Assembly: GCA_023247135.1 (NCBI GenBank)
Contig: JAHFHB010000010.1
Coordinates: 1-15,830, forward strand
DNA length: 15,830 nucleotides
DNA from: Candidatus Omnitrophota bacterium
GTDB taxonomy: Bacteria > Omnitrophota > Omnitrophia > Omnitrophales > Aquincolibacteriaceae
Direction: 5' to 3'
Shown here: positions 6,156 through 13,322 of the stretch, piece after piece
Layout: each line of letters opens with the position of its first letter
Position numbering within the stretch: position 1 is the stretch's first letter
Position numbers and translations under genes: made by a program
Notes under the pieces: model-generated
Databases searched by the model: none
Seen by the model: the letters and a program-made list of their open reading frames with translations, nothing else
Told to the model about the DNA's origin: nothing

Positions 6156-7284
6156 GTCTGGATTTTTTTTACGCGGCTGGCTGGTTTTAGGACTGATGTC
6201 CGCAGCGGTTTTAAACAGCGCCGCGGTCAACGAGAGTTCGCGCTCTGAAAAAGAACTTATGGACGGGCAGAAGCGCGAGTGGCGGCGCTACCAGGCGGAT
6301 GATTCCGCCGGCGTTCCGACAACCAGCATGGCCATCGAATTTTATAACCAGGGGGTCGAGGCGTACCAGGCCCATGATTACGAGCTGGCGGAAGAGGCCC
6401 TGCATCAATCGCTCGAGATGAACGGCCGCAACGCGCTGGCCCATGAACTGCTCGGTGATATTGCGCTGGCGCGCCACGATCTGGCTCAGGCCAAGGAGCA
6501 TTACCGCAAGGCCTATCTGGTCGAGCCTTCGGAGTCAAGGCGCAGCAAGCTTGAAAAAAACTCCAAAGAGATCGGAATCGAGGATTCCTTTCTCACGTAT
6601 GAGCAGGAACCGTTTTTAATTAAGTACAAAGCGGCTGAAAAAGAGGATCTGGCTAAATTAAGCGAGCTTCTGGACGGAACCTATCGCACCTTGAAAGCGA
6701 CGCTGGATTACACGCCGCGTTCAGAATTGGTCGTCCTGCTTTATGAAGATCAAGAGTTCGGTGATTTGTTTAAAACGCCGCACTGGGTCAGCGGTCTTTA
6801 CGACGGCAAAGTGCGCTTGCCGGCTTATCGTTTCGGCGTGTTGAATGCCCTGCTGCCCGCGCTGGCCGCGCATGAAATGACGCATGCCTTTATCGCCGAA
6901 CTTGCGTCTGGCAAGGCGCCGGCCTGGCTGAACGAAGGCCTTGCCGTCACTATGGAAAACCAGGTGACGCCGCGCAGTCTGGATATTCTGCGGCTGGCGG
7001 TGAAAACTAAAACCGTCCTGCCGCTGGACGTCATGATGAGCGAAAAAAAGGTGGCGGAAAACCAGGACCCTATTTTCTCAGCGCTTTTTTACGAAGAAGC
7101 ATTTCATTTTGTGTCCTATTTGGCGGACACGTATGGTTTTTTCAAAGTCCGCCGTCTTTTGGCGGAGTTCGGCAAGGGCAGTGATTATGACCAGGCCCTG
7201 CGCGAAGTTTTTAAATCAGGTCCCGAGACACTGGAGAAAGCATGGAAGGCTGCGCTTTACAAACAGTTTCCGCCGCCAGCTTAA
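6145..7284 (+). CDS. Exported TPR protein with gluzincin (peptidase MA-like) domain
   Basis: A 379-residue protein, probably exported or anchored. A short basic N-terminus is followed by a hydrophobic stretch (WLVLGLMSAAVLNSAA), which looks like a signal peptide. Two TPR units cover about residues 65-130 (NQGVEAYQAHDYELAEEALHQ). The C-terminal half is a gluzincin-type zinc peptidase of the peptidase_MA_2 kind, with HEMTH (His243, Glu244, His247) and the third ligand Glu264 in WLNEGLA, 17 residues after the second histidine. GGAG at 6134-6137, 7 nt upstream, supports the ATG at 6145; it overlaps the M48 gene by 11 nt. The substrate is unknown. An M48 protease immediately upstream suggests both act in envelope proteostasis (inference). 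The overlap with the next gene is unusually long, 43 nt. Confidence 0.9.
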   Translation: MRVRSGFFLRGWLVLGLMSAAVLNSAAVNESSRSEKELMDGQKREWRRYQADDSAGVPTTSMAIEFYNQGVEAYQAHDYELAEEALHQSLEMNGRNALAHELLGDIALARHDLAQAKEHYRKAYLVEPSESRRSKLEKNSKEIGIEDSFLTYEQEPFLIKYKAAEKEDLAKLSELLDGTYRTLKATLDYTPRSELVVLLYEDQEFGDLFKTPHWVSGLYDGKVRLPAYRFGVLNALLPALAAHEMTHAFIAELASGKAPAWLNEGLAVTMENQVTPRSLDILRLAVKTKTVLPLDVMMSEKKVAENQDPIFSALFYEEAFHFVSYLADTYGFFKVRRLLAEFGKGSDYDQALREVFKSGPETLEKAWKAALYKQFPPPA

Positions 7285-8189
7285 GCGCCGGCGGGCAGTA
7301 CTTGCTGAGATACCGGATTGACACGAGCGGTCTTTTAGACTCCGTGCGCAGGCATGGCGTACTGCAGCCGGTCGTGGTGTCCCCAGACGGCGTGCTTGTG
7401 GCGGGGCACCGCCGGGTACGATGCGCGCAGGAATTGGGCCTGGAAAAAATGCCTGCGCTCGTCACGCAGGAAAAAGAGGCCCGGCGGCTTTTTTTACTCG
7501 CCGTGCTTTCAAATTGGAATCAAGCCTGGAGCGGCCTGGATGCGGCCTGGTGTTTGAAGAAAGCGCGGGAATGTGGTTTTTCCGAGGAAGAACTGCAGGA
7601 AAGTTTACTGCCGGCTTTCGGACCGGCTTTGGCTTCTAGGGGGTTTGAAGAATTCCAGGCGGTGACAGCGCTGGATGCGGCTCTGCTGGAGGGGATTGCT
7701 GACGGGCATATTCCTTTTCACGGCGCTCGCGTTTTGACAAAATTTAAACCGGCAGACCAACACGCCTTTGCGGAGCTTGCGCGGCAGATGTCGTTGACGA
7801 CTCAGGAGCTCGTCAAGCTTTGCGGACAGCTCGCGGCGCTTTTGCATACAAGCGGCAAGGGACTTGAAGTTTTTCTGAAAGAAAACAAACTTTGCGAGAT
7901 CAGTCTGAACCCTTCCTGGGATCAACGGATGCGGGCCGAAAAATTCTGCAAGGCCGTGCAGGCGCTTAGGCATCCACGGCTAAAAAGCGTTGAGGAAAAA
8001 ATGGCGGCAAAACTTAAAGAGGCCGGGGAGCTGGCCTCCGTTTGTAAAATCGAATTCCCGCCCGGGTTTGAAGACCAGGGGTATACGCTGAAAGCGCGGC
8101 TGAAATCAGCGCTGGAACTGGAGCGTTTTCTGACGCTTGCCGGCCGCAAACGCGAATGGCTTAACTCCTTATTTGACTTCATGTTATGA
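7242..8189 (+). CDS. ParB/sulfiredoxin-fold N-terminal domain protein (orphan ParB-like)
   Basis: A 315-residue cytoplasmic protein. Residues about 25-75 form a ParB N-terminal domain: GLLDSVRRHGVLQPVVV, then a loop, then AGHRRVRCAQELGLEKMPALV. AGHRR stands where canonical ParB has the CTP-binding GERR box. The remainder is helical, possibly with a helix-turn-helix around residues 180-200 (RQMSLTTQELVKLCGQLAAL), and ends without a recognisable ParB dimerisation domain. GGAG at 7233-7236, 5 nt before the ATG, supports this start even though it gives a 43-nt overlap with the upstream protease gene. No parA or parS-like site is visible nearby, so a chromosome-partition role is doubtful. A DNA-binding regulator or a domesticated ParB-like protein are alternatives. 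Confidence 0.85.
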   Translation: MEGCALQTVSAASLSAGGQYLLRYRIDTSGLLDSVRRHGVLQPVVVSPDGVLVAGHRRVRCAQELGLEKMPALVTQEKEARRLFLLAVLSNWNQAWSGLDAAWCLKKARECGFSEEELQESLLPAFGPALASRGFEEFQAVTALDAALLEGIADGHIPFHGARVLTKFKPADQHAFAELARQMSLTTQELVKLCGQLAALLHTSGKGLEVFLKENKLCEISLNPSWDQRMRAEKFCKAVQALRHPRLKSVEEKMAAKLKEAGELASVCKIEFPPGFEDQGYTLKARLKSALELERFLTLAGRKREWLNSLFDFML

Positions 8190-8201
8190 ATCCACTAAAA
8201 T
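8173..8201 (+). promoter_or_regulatory. Probable promoter of batD, possibly giving a leaderless transcript
   Basis: TTGACT (8173-8178), a 17-nt spacer and TAAAAT (8196-8201) form a near-consensus promoter that begins inside the end of the ParB-like gene. The -10 box ends 10 nt before the batD ATG at 8212, and there is no Shine-Dalgarno between. Transcription would begin within a few bases of the start codon. The layout matches the plsC promoter closely, both reading TAAAATCA. Confidence 0.55.
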
Positions 8202-8211
8202 CAAAAGTTCT

Positions 8212-10134
8212 ATGAGTACCATTCGACGCCGGGCCCGCCTGGCGTTTTTCTGTATGGCCGCCGCGCTTTTGATACTTCCGGGCTCTCTCAGGGCAGAGCC
8301 GGAAGTGGCTGTCATTTTCAATACACGGCAGGCCGCTGTCGGGCAGGAGGTCGCCTTGACCATCCGGATTTCAGGGGCCCAGGGAAATATCCAGGCTCCG
8401 CACATTCCTGTTCCCGACGGCCTCGAAAGTTTTTACACCGGCCGTTCTTCGAATTTATCGTTTGTCAACGGAGTCTCCTCCTCAAGCGTGGAATTCAGCT
8501 ATGTCCTGGTGGGTCGGCGCCCGGGCAGTTTTACACTGCCCGCCTTCGACGTCCAGGCCGGCGGAAAAAATCTCAAGACCGAGCCGGTGACTTTTGAAGT
8601 GACGGGACAGGGCGGGGGAGTTCCGGCACAGGGAGCCCGGCATGCAGCGTCGCAGCCGCAGGGACCGCTGGCGCCGGCTTCGGCAGTTCAGGAACCGCCC
8701 GCCGCCTTTCATCCTGAAGATGACAACATCTATGTCGTGGCCGCAGTGGATAAAACCACGGCGTATCCCAATGAGCAGATTAAATTGAGCTACTCGCTTT
8801 ACACGCGCTATGACACACGCTATGAAGGCTTCAGCGAGGAACCTGAAATGAGCGGTTTTTGGATTGAGGAGTTTCCGCCCGATAAAGAAATCCGCCGGGA
8901 TACCGTGCGTGTGCATGGCAAACCGTATGTCCGGGCGGAAATCCGTCAGATTGCGCTTTTCCCCACGGCGCCGGCCGATTACACCATTAGGCCCGGGACG
9001 CTCAAAGCGTCCATTCGCCAGGAGCCGCAACAGTCCCAAAGCGTGTTTGACGAGTTTTTTAACGACAGTTTTTTTTCCGGCGGCGGTTTTTTCTCGCGGC
9101 GCGAAAACCGCCTGCTCAAACCGGCTGAAGTTCAAATCAAAGTCATCCCTTTTCCGGAGGAAGGCAAGCCGGCCAATTTTAACGGCGCCGTCGGCAGTTT
9201 CAGGATGACGGCTGTGACGGATAAGGATCAGGTGAAACAAAATGAGCCGGTGACGCTTAAAATCCAGATCGAGGGCGAAGGCAACATTGAAACGCTGAAG
9301 AAACCCGGCGTGCCGGAAATGAAAAATTTTAAAGTCTACGAATCGGATTCAGCGACGGACCTGGCTAAAAACGGCTTTGTGATCGGCGGCAAAAAAACAT
9401 TCGAAGTGGTTTTCATTCCTCTGGAAGCGGGGGAGCAGTTTATTCCCAAACTTTCCTTCAGTTATTTTGATCCTCGCACGCGTCAGTATCTGACTTTATT
9501 TACGCCGGGTTTCAAACTGAGCGTCGCGGAGTCCAAGGAGGCGGCGGTGCTGCCGCAAGGATTGGTCTCGCCGGAGGATCTCAAAAAGGAGATCACGAAA
9601 GAAGGGCAGGACATTCATTACATCGCGGAACGTTTGGACAGTGCGCCGCGGCGTTCGGCTGCGGCACAGGCTTCCCGGGTTCTCTGGATTTTGAATTTTC
9701 TGGCGCTGCTGGCGCTTGCGGCCGGTTTTCTGAGGCAGCGGCAGGAGCAGGTTTTCGCCAAGGACGCTTCGCTGAAGCGCCGCAAATACGCGCGCGCGAA
9801 TGCGGTGGCGAAACTTGCCTCCCTGAAGAAGATGGCGCGTTCCGAAGACTCGAAAGAAATCGCCCGGTTTTTTGAGGAGCTTGATAAAGCGCTGACACTT
9901 TATCTTTCGGATAAGTTTAACCTATCTGCGTTTGGTGCGACGCGGCATGGTCTCGAAAGAGAGATTGAAGCGGCGCTTGGGCGCGAACACGAGCTCTACC
10001 GGGATGTTTTGAAAGTTTATTCTTTGTGCGAGGAGGCCCGCTTCGGCAGGGGGGCCGTCTCTTCGGAACACCGGCATGAGGCGCTGGTTATTTTTAAGAA
10101 AACCGTGGATATTTTCGAGAAGGTTCTCAAATGA
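8212..10134 (+). CDS. batD: BatD family (oxygen tolerance) protein
   Basis: A 640-residue envelope protein of the BatD family, found in Bat (Bacteroides aerotolerance) loci and linked to oxidative-stress tolerance, with unproven biochemistry. A signal peptide is clear (basic start, then FFCMAAALLILPGSLRA, residues 12-28). Beta-rich Ig-like domains follow: AVIFNTRQAAVGQEVALTIR early, VDKTTAYPNEQIKLSYSLYT near 180, and VTDKDQVKQNEPVTLKIQIEG near 330. The characteristic Phe/Gly-rich patch DEFFNDSFFSGGGFF is at about 280-295. One membrane helix (VLWILNFLALLALAAGFL, about 488-506) precedes a cytoplasmic helical tail. The ATG at 8212 is chosen because it opens directly into the signal peptide. It starts 22 nt after the ParB-like gene and ends with an ATGA overlap into the BatE-like gene. 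BatA, BatB, BatC, MoxR and DUF58 genes are absent from the window. Confidence 0.9.
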   Translation: MSTIRRRARLAFFCMAAALLILPGSLRAEPEVAVIFNTRQAAVGQEVALTIRISGAQGNIQAPHIPVPDGLESFYTGRSSNLSFVNGVSSSSVEFSYVLVGRRPGSFTLPAFDVQAGGKNLKTEPVTFEVTGQGGGVPAQGARHAASQPQGPLAPASAVQEPPAAFHPEDDNIYVVAAVDKTTAYPNEQIKLSYSLYTRYDTRYEGFSEEPEMSGFWIEEFPPDKEIRRDTVRVHGKPYVRAEIRQIALFPTAPADYTIRPGTLKASIRQEPQQSQSVFDEFFNDSFFSGGGFFSRRENRLLKPAEVQIKVIPFPEEGKPANFNGAVGSFRMTAVTDKDQVKQNEPVTLKIQIEGEGNIETLKKPGVPEMKNFKVYESDSATDLAKNGFVIGGKKTFEVVFIPLEAGEQFIPKLSFSYFDPRTRQYLTLFTPGFKLSVAESKEAAVLPQGLVSPEDLKKEITKEGQDIHYIAERLDSAPRRSAAAQASRVLWILNFLALLALAAGFLRQRQEQVFAKDASLKRRKYARANAVAKLASLKKMARSEDSKEIARFFEELDKALTLYLSDKFNLSAFGATRHGLEREIEAALGREHELYRDVLKVYSLCEEARFGRGAVSSEHRHEALVIFKKTVDIFEKVLK

Positions 10135-10898
10135 TGAAAGCGTTTTTTATTATGGTTGCCGGAGCAATGCTGTTGTTTGGCGGCCAGGCCTGCGCCGCGC
10201 TTTCAGCCTCCGATCAAAGTCTGTTCCAGGAAGCTAACCGGCTTTATCGCGGCGACAATTATGAGCAGGCGGCTGCGGGCTACCAAAAATTAGCCGCGGC
10301 TTATCCCGGCGAAGCCGTTTTTCAGTTTAACTTGGGCAATGCCCAGTTCCGGTTGAAGCATACCGGCGCGGCGATCCTGGCGTATGAGAAGGCCTGCATG
10401 CTGAGTCCGCGCAGCCGGGACATTCGCGCCAATCTGGATTTTGCGCTTTCGCAGCTGGAATATCGCATCGAGGACAAGCGCAGCTGGTATGTTCGGGCCG
10501 GTGAGGACTGGCTGGGCCGCATCACCGAAGCGGAAGTGACGATGCTGGCGCTCTTGGCGGGATTTCTTTTCTTTGGCAGCTGGGCGCTGGCCGTCTGGTT
10601 TCGCGCCGGCCGCCCCTGGGGCGGATTGCACAAAGCCCTGCTGATTTTTTTTCTGACGTCCCTCGTTCTTTTTGCGGCCAAGCGCGTTGAAACGCACATG
10701 ATCCGGGACGCCATCGTGATGGTCAAACAAGCGGAGGTGCGTTTCGGCCCTTCGGAAGGCGATCGTGTCGCGTTTCGTTTGGGTGAGGGACTCAAAGTTT
10801 ATGTGATTGATCGCCGCCAGGATTGGAGCCGGATCCTTTTAGTGAACGGGGATGAAGGCTGGATTCAAAATTCAAAAATAGCCGAGGTGCTCGCATGA
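10131..10898 (+). CDS. BatE-like TPR, two-membrane-helix and SH3-domain protein
   Basis: A 255-residue envelope protein with the layout of BatE. A signal peptide or anchor (FFIMVAGAMLLFGGQACA) occupies residues 5-22. TPR repeats fill about 27-105 (ANRLYRGDNYEQAAAGYQKL, FQFNLGNAQFRLKHTGAAI). Two membrane helices lie at about 137-160 and 167-186. A C-terminal bacterial SH3 domain runs from about 195 to 250 (QAEVRFGPSEGD, GLKVYVIDRRQDWSRI, GWIQNSKI). The order suggests a periplasmic TPR part and a second periplasmic SH3 part. GAGAAGG at 10117-10123 serves the ATG at 10131. It overlaps batD by 4 nt and trpB by 4 nt, so it is translated in a coupled series. The BatE identity rests on architecture and on its neighbour batD. 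Confidence 0.85.
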   Translation: MMKAFFIMVAGAMLLFGGQACAALSASDQSLFQEANRLYRGDNYEQAAAGYQKLAAAYPGEAVFQFNLGNAQFRLKHTGAAILAYEKACMLSPRSRDIRANLDFALSQLEYRIEDKRSWYVRAGEDWLGRITEAEVTMLALLAGFLFFGSWALAVWFRAGRPWGGLHKALLIFFLTSLVLFAAKRVETHMIRDAIVMVKQAEVRFGPSEGDRVAFRLGEGLKVYVIDRRQDWSRILLVNGDEGWIQNSKIAEVLA

Positions 10899-12070
10899 CT
10901 TCTCCCTGGCATTTCGGGGAATTCGGCGGACGTTACGTTCCTGAAACGCTGATGAAAGCGCTGGATGAACTTACGGCGGCCCGGAAAGCGTTCAACGCAG
11001 ATCGCAAGCTGCAGGACGAGCTTCAGCACTATCTCCAGACGTACGCAGGCCGCCCGACGGCGCTGTATGAAGCCCGGCGGTTGAGCGAGTCTTTCGGCCG
11101 CGGCCGTATTTTTTTAAAGCGCGAAGATTTATGCCACACCGGCGCGCATAAGATCAACAACACGCTGGCGCAGGCGCTCCTGGCGCGCTTTCTGGGAAAG
11201 AAAAGAATCGTGGCCGAAACCGGCGCAGGCCAGCACGGCGTGGCCTCCGCGACGGCGGCCTGCGTATTCGGTTTGAAATGCGTGGTTTACATGGGCGCTC
11301 TCGACATGGAGCGCCAGGCGCTGAACGTCTACAAAATGAAGCTTCTGGGCGCCGAGGTTATTCCCGTGCACTCGGGTTCCAAGACGCTCAAAGATGCGAC
11401 GAATGAAGCGATACGCGATTGGGTGACGAACGTGGAGACCACGCATTATCTTCTGGGCTCGGTCGTCGGCCCGCATCCTTACCCGGCGATGGTGCGTGAT
11501 TTTCAATCTGTGATCGGGCGCGAGACCCGGCGTGTTTTTAAACAGCGCACGGGCCGCCTGCCGCATTACCTGGTGGCCTGTGTCGGCGGCGGCAGTAACG
11601 CCATGGGATTTTTCCACCCGTTTCTCAAGGACCGTAGCGTCAAAATGATCGGAGTGGAAGCCGCGGGCGAAGGCGTGCATACGGCGCATCACGCGGCTTC
11701 GCTGACGAAAGGACGGCCGGGCGTTTTGCACGGCATGAAAAGTTATCTCCTGCAGAATGCAGACGGCCAGGTGCAGCTGGCGCATTCGGTTTCAGCCGGG
11801 CTGGATTATCCTTCCGTCGGGCCGGAGCATTCGTTTTTGAAAGACTCCGGGCGCGTTCGCTATGAAGCCGTGACGGACCGGGAAGCTCTTTGGGGATTCC
11901 AATTGCTGACGCAGGCCGAGGGCATCATCCCCGCACTGGAGCCTTCGCATGCCATCGGATTTTTGAAGAAACTGATGCCGCGCACGCGCCGGGGCGAAAC
12001 GGTGGTGGTTTGTCTTTCAGGCCGCGGTGATAAGGATATTCATACGGTGAGGGAGCATCTCGATGTCTAG
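10895..12070 (+). CDS. trpB: Tryptophan synthase beta chain
   Basis: This 391-residue cytoplasmic PLP enzyme condenses indole with L-serine to give tryptophan, working in an alpha2-beta2 complex with TrpA. The PLP-binding lysine is Lys86 in CHTGAHKINN, and the catalytic Glu108 lies in AETGAGQHG. The phosphate-binding GGGSNA is near residues 231-236. FGEFGGRYVPETL at the start and LSGRGDKD near the end are typical of TrpB1. The length is standard. GAGG at 10884-10887 is 7 nt before the ATG. The start overlaps the BatE-like gene (ATGA) and the end overlaps trpA by 8 nt, keeping the conserved trpB-trpA order. No earlier trp genes, attenuator or leader peptide is seen, so expression depends on the upstream genes or a promoter I cannot read. 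Confidence 0.97.
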   Translation: MTSPWHFGEFGGRYVPETLMKALDELTAARKAFNADRKLQDELQHYLQTYAGRPTALYEARRLSESFGRGRIFLKREDLCHTGAHKINNTLAQALLARFLGKKRIVAETGAGQHGVASATAACVFGLKCVVYMGALDMERQALNVYKMKLLGAEVIPVHSGSKTLKDATNEAIRDWVTNVETTHYLLGSVVGPHPYPAMVRDFQSVIGRETRRVFKQRTGRLPHYLVACVGGGSNAMGFFHPFLKDRSVKMIGVEAAGEGVHTAHHAASLTKGRPGVLHGMKSYLLQNADGQVQLAHSVSAGLDYPSVGPEHSFLKDSGRVRYEAVTDREALWGFQLLTQAEGIIPALEPSHAIGFLKKLMPRTRRGETVVVCLSGRGDKDIHTVREHLDV

Positions 12071-12881
12071 GCAGCTGAACCGGCTCAGCGCGCGCATGAA
12101 TCAGTTAAAAAAAAAGAAACACAAAGCTTTTTGCGCTTTTTTAACGGCCGGTTTTCCGGATTTGAAAAAAACGGCAAAGCTCGTCACGGAATTTGAAAAA
12201 GCCGGAGTCGATATTCTGGAACTGGGCTATCCTTTTTCCGATCCGCTGGCGGACGGGCCCACGATCCAACATTCCTCGCAGGAAGCGTTAGACCGCGGAA
12301 TTTCCGTGCCGGCCGTTTTAAAAATGATGACAGGCCTGCGGGCTGGCGGCCTTACCCTGCCGGTGGTTTTTTTCACGTACTTCAATCCGGTGCTGGCTTA
12401 CGGGCCTGCGCGGTTTGCCCGTGACGCGCGCCGCGCCGGCTTTGACGCGGTGCTGGTGCCGGATTTGCCGCCGGAAGAGGAGCACGGCTTTCAGGCGGCG
12501 CTCCGGCAGGAAGGACTGCGGGCCATTTTTCTGGTAGCGCCGACGACTTCCAGAGCGCGCTCTCTTAAAATTGCCCAGGCGTCGCAGGGTTTCATCTATT
12601 ACGTTTCATTGCGCGGCGTCACCGGCGCCCGCAAGGCACTGCCGGCGGATATCGCCAGCCATCTCAAATTTTTACGGGCGCGCTCCCAAAAACCGGTGCT
12701 GATCGGTTTCGGGGTGTCGACGCCCGCACAGGCTAAAGAACTTTCTGTGATCAGCGACGGGGTCATCGTGGGAAGCGCCATTGTGGAACGCATTCGGGCG
12801 GCGCGGGGGCAAATCGGACCCGTGGCGGCGTACGTGCGGCAGATGGTCAAGGCCGTGCGCTCGTTATCCGGAAAAAACTGA
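12063..12881 (+). CDS. trpA: Tryptophan synthase alpha chain
   Basis: The 272-residue TIM-barrel subunit cleaves indole-3-glycerol phosphate to indole and glyceraldehyde-3-phosphate, passing indole to TrpB. The catalytic acids are Glu53 in ILELGYPFSDP and Asp64 in PLADGPTIQ, matching the Glu49/Asp60 pair of the Salmonella enzyme. FYYVSLRGVTGAR-like residues (YYVSLRGVTGAR) form the flexible loop near 180-192, and IGFGVSTPAQ with IVGSAIVERI forms the phosphate site. GAGGGAG at 12049-12055 lies 7 nt before the ATG. The start overlaps trpB by 8 nt, so the two subunits are translationally coupled, which suits a complex needing equal amounts. A lysine-rich run (KKKKHK, residues 16-21) precedes the first strand. 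The gene is intact. Confidence 0.96.
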   Translation: MSRQLNRLSARMNQLKKKKHKAFCAFLTAGFPDLKKTAKLVTEFEKAGVDILELGYPFSDPLADGPTIQHSSQEALDRGISVPAVLKMMTGLRAGGLTLPVVFFTYFNPVLAYGPARFARDARRAGFDAVLVPDLPPEEEHGFQAALRQEGLRAIFLVAPTTSRARSLKIAQASQGFIYYVSLRGVTGARKALPADIASHLKFLRARSQKPVLIGFGVSTPAQAKELSVISDGVIVGSAIVERIRAARGQIGPVAAYVRQMVKAVRSLSGKN

Positions 12882-12890
12882 GGATATCTG

Positions 12891-13322
12891 GTGCCCGGTA
12901 TTTTCGGACTTGATCTCGGGGCAAAACGGGCGGGCGTGGCCTATGCGGATTTGCGTCTGCCGGTGGCGACACCTGTTGAAACGATCGCATTTAAAAGCCG
13001 GGAAGCCCTGGCCGAGCGGCTGCGCCTTTTGATTGCCGACTACGCTGTGCAGAAAATCGTTGTGGGACTGCCGCTGAATCTGCAAGGTGAGAACGGCCCT
13101 GCGGCGCTGGCTGTGATTCAGCAGGTGGATTGGCTGAAGACAAAACTGGCGCTGGACTGGGATTTTTGCGATGAGCGGCTGACGACGGCTGAAGTAGAGC
13201 AGGTGCTTATCGACGCGGACGTTAGCCGCGAGGATCGCAAAGGGCTGCGCGATAAACTTGCGGCCCAAAGGATTTTGCAGGCCTATCTGGACCGGCCGCA
13301 AAAAAAAGGTGAAGTGGCATGA
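12891..13322 (+). CDS. ruvX: RuvX/YqgF family putative pre-16S rRNA nuclease
   Basis: A 143-residue RNase H-fold nuclease. E. coli YqgF is needed for 16S rRNA 5'-end processing, and a Holliday-junction resolvase role has also been proposed. Motifs: IFGLDLGAKRAGVAYAD with the catalytic Asp8, VVGLPLNLQGENG in the middle, DERLTTAEVEQVL (Asp94, Glu95), and the closing acid Asp121 in RDKLAAQRILQAYL. The start is GTG, backed by AGGA at 12881-12884 with 6 nt spacing. It lies 9 nt after trpA and its TGA overlaps the rpe ATG by 4 nt. The length is normal and the gene is complete. Confidence 0.93.
   Translation: MPGIFGLDLGAKRAGVAYADLRLPVATPVETIAFKSREALAERLRLLIADYAVQKIVVGLPLNLQGENGPAALAVIQQVDWLKTKLALDWDFCDERLTTAEVEQVLIDADVSREDRKGLRDKLAAQRILQAYLDRPQKKGEVA

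Noticed and set aside
8137..8211. Earlier start for BatD within the ParB-like gene
   Set aside because: It would place 25 unrelated residues before a clear signal peptide and overlap the previous gene; ATG 8212 is better.
8482..9240. Antisense reading frame of 252 codons opposite batD
   Set aside because: Composition is typical of a shadow frame and the sense strand encodes a recognised family.
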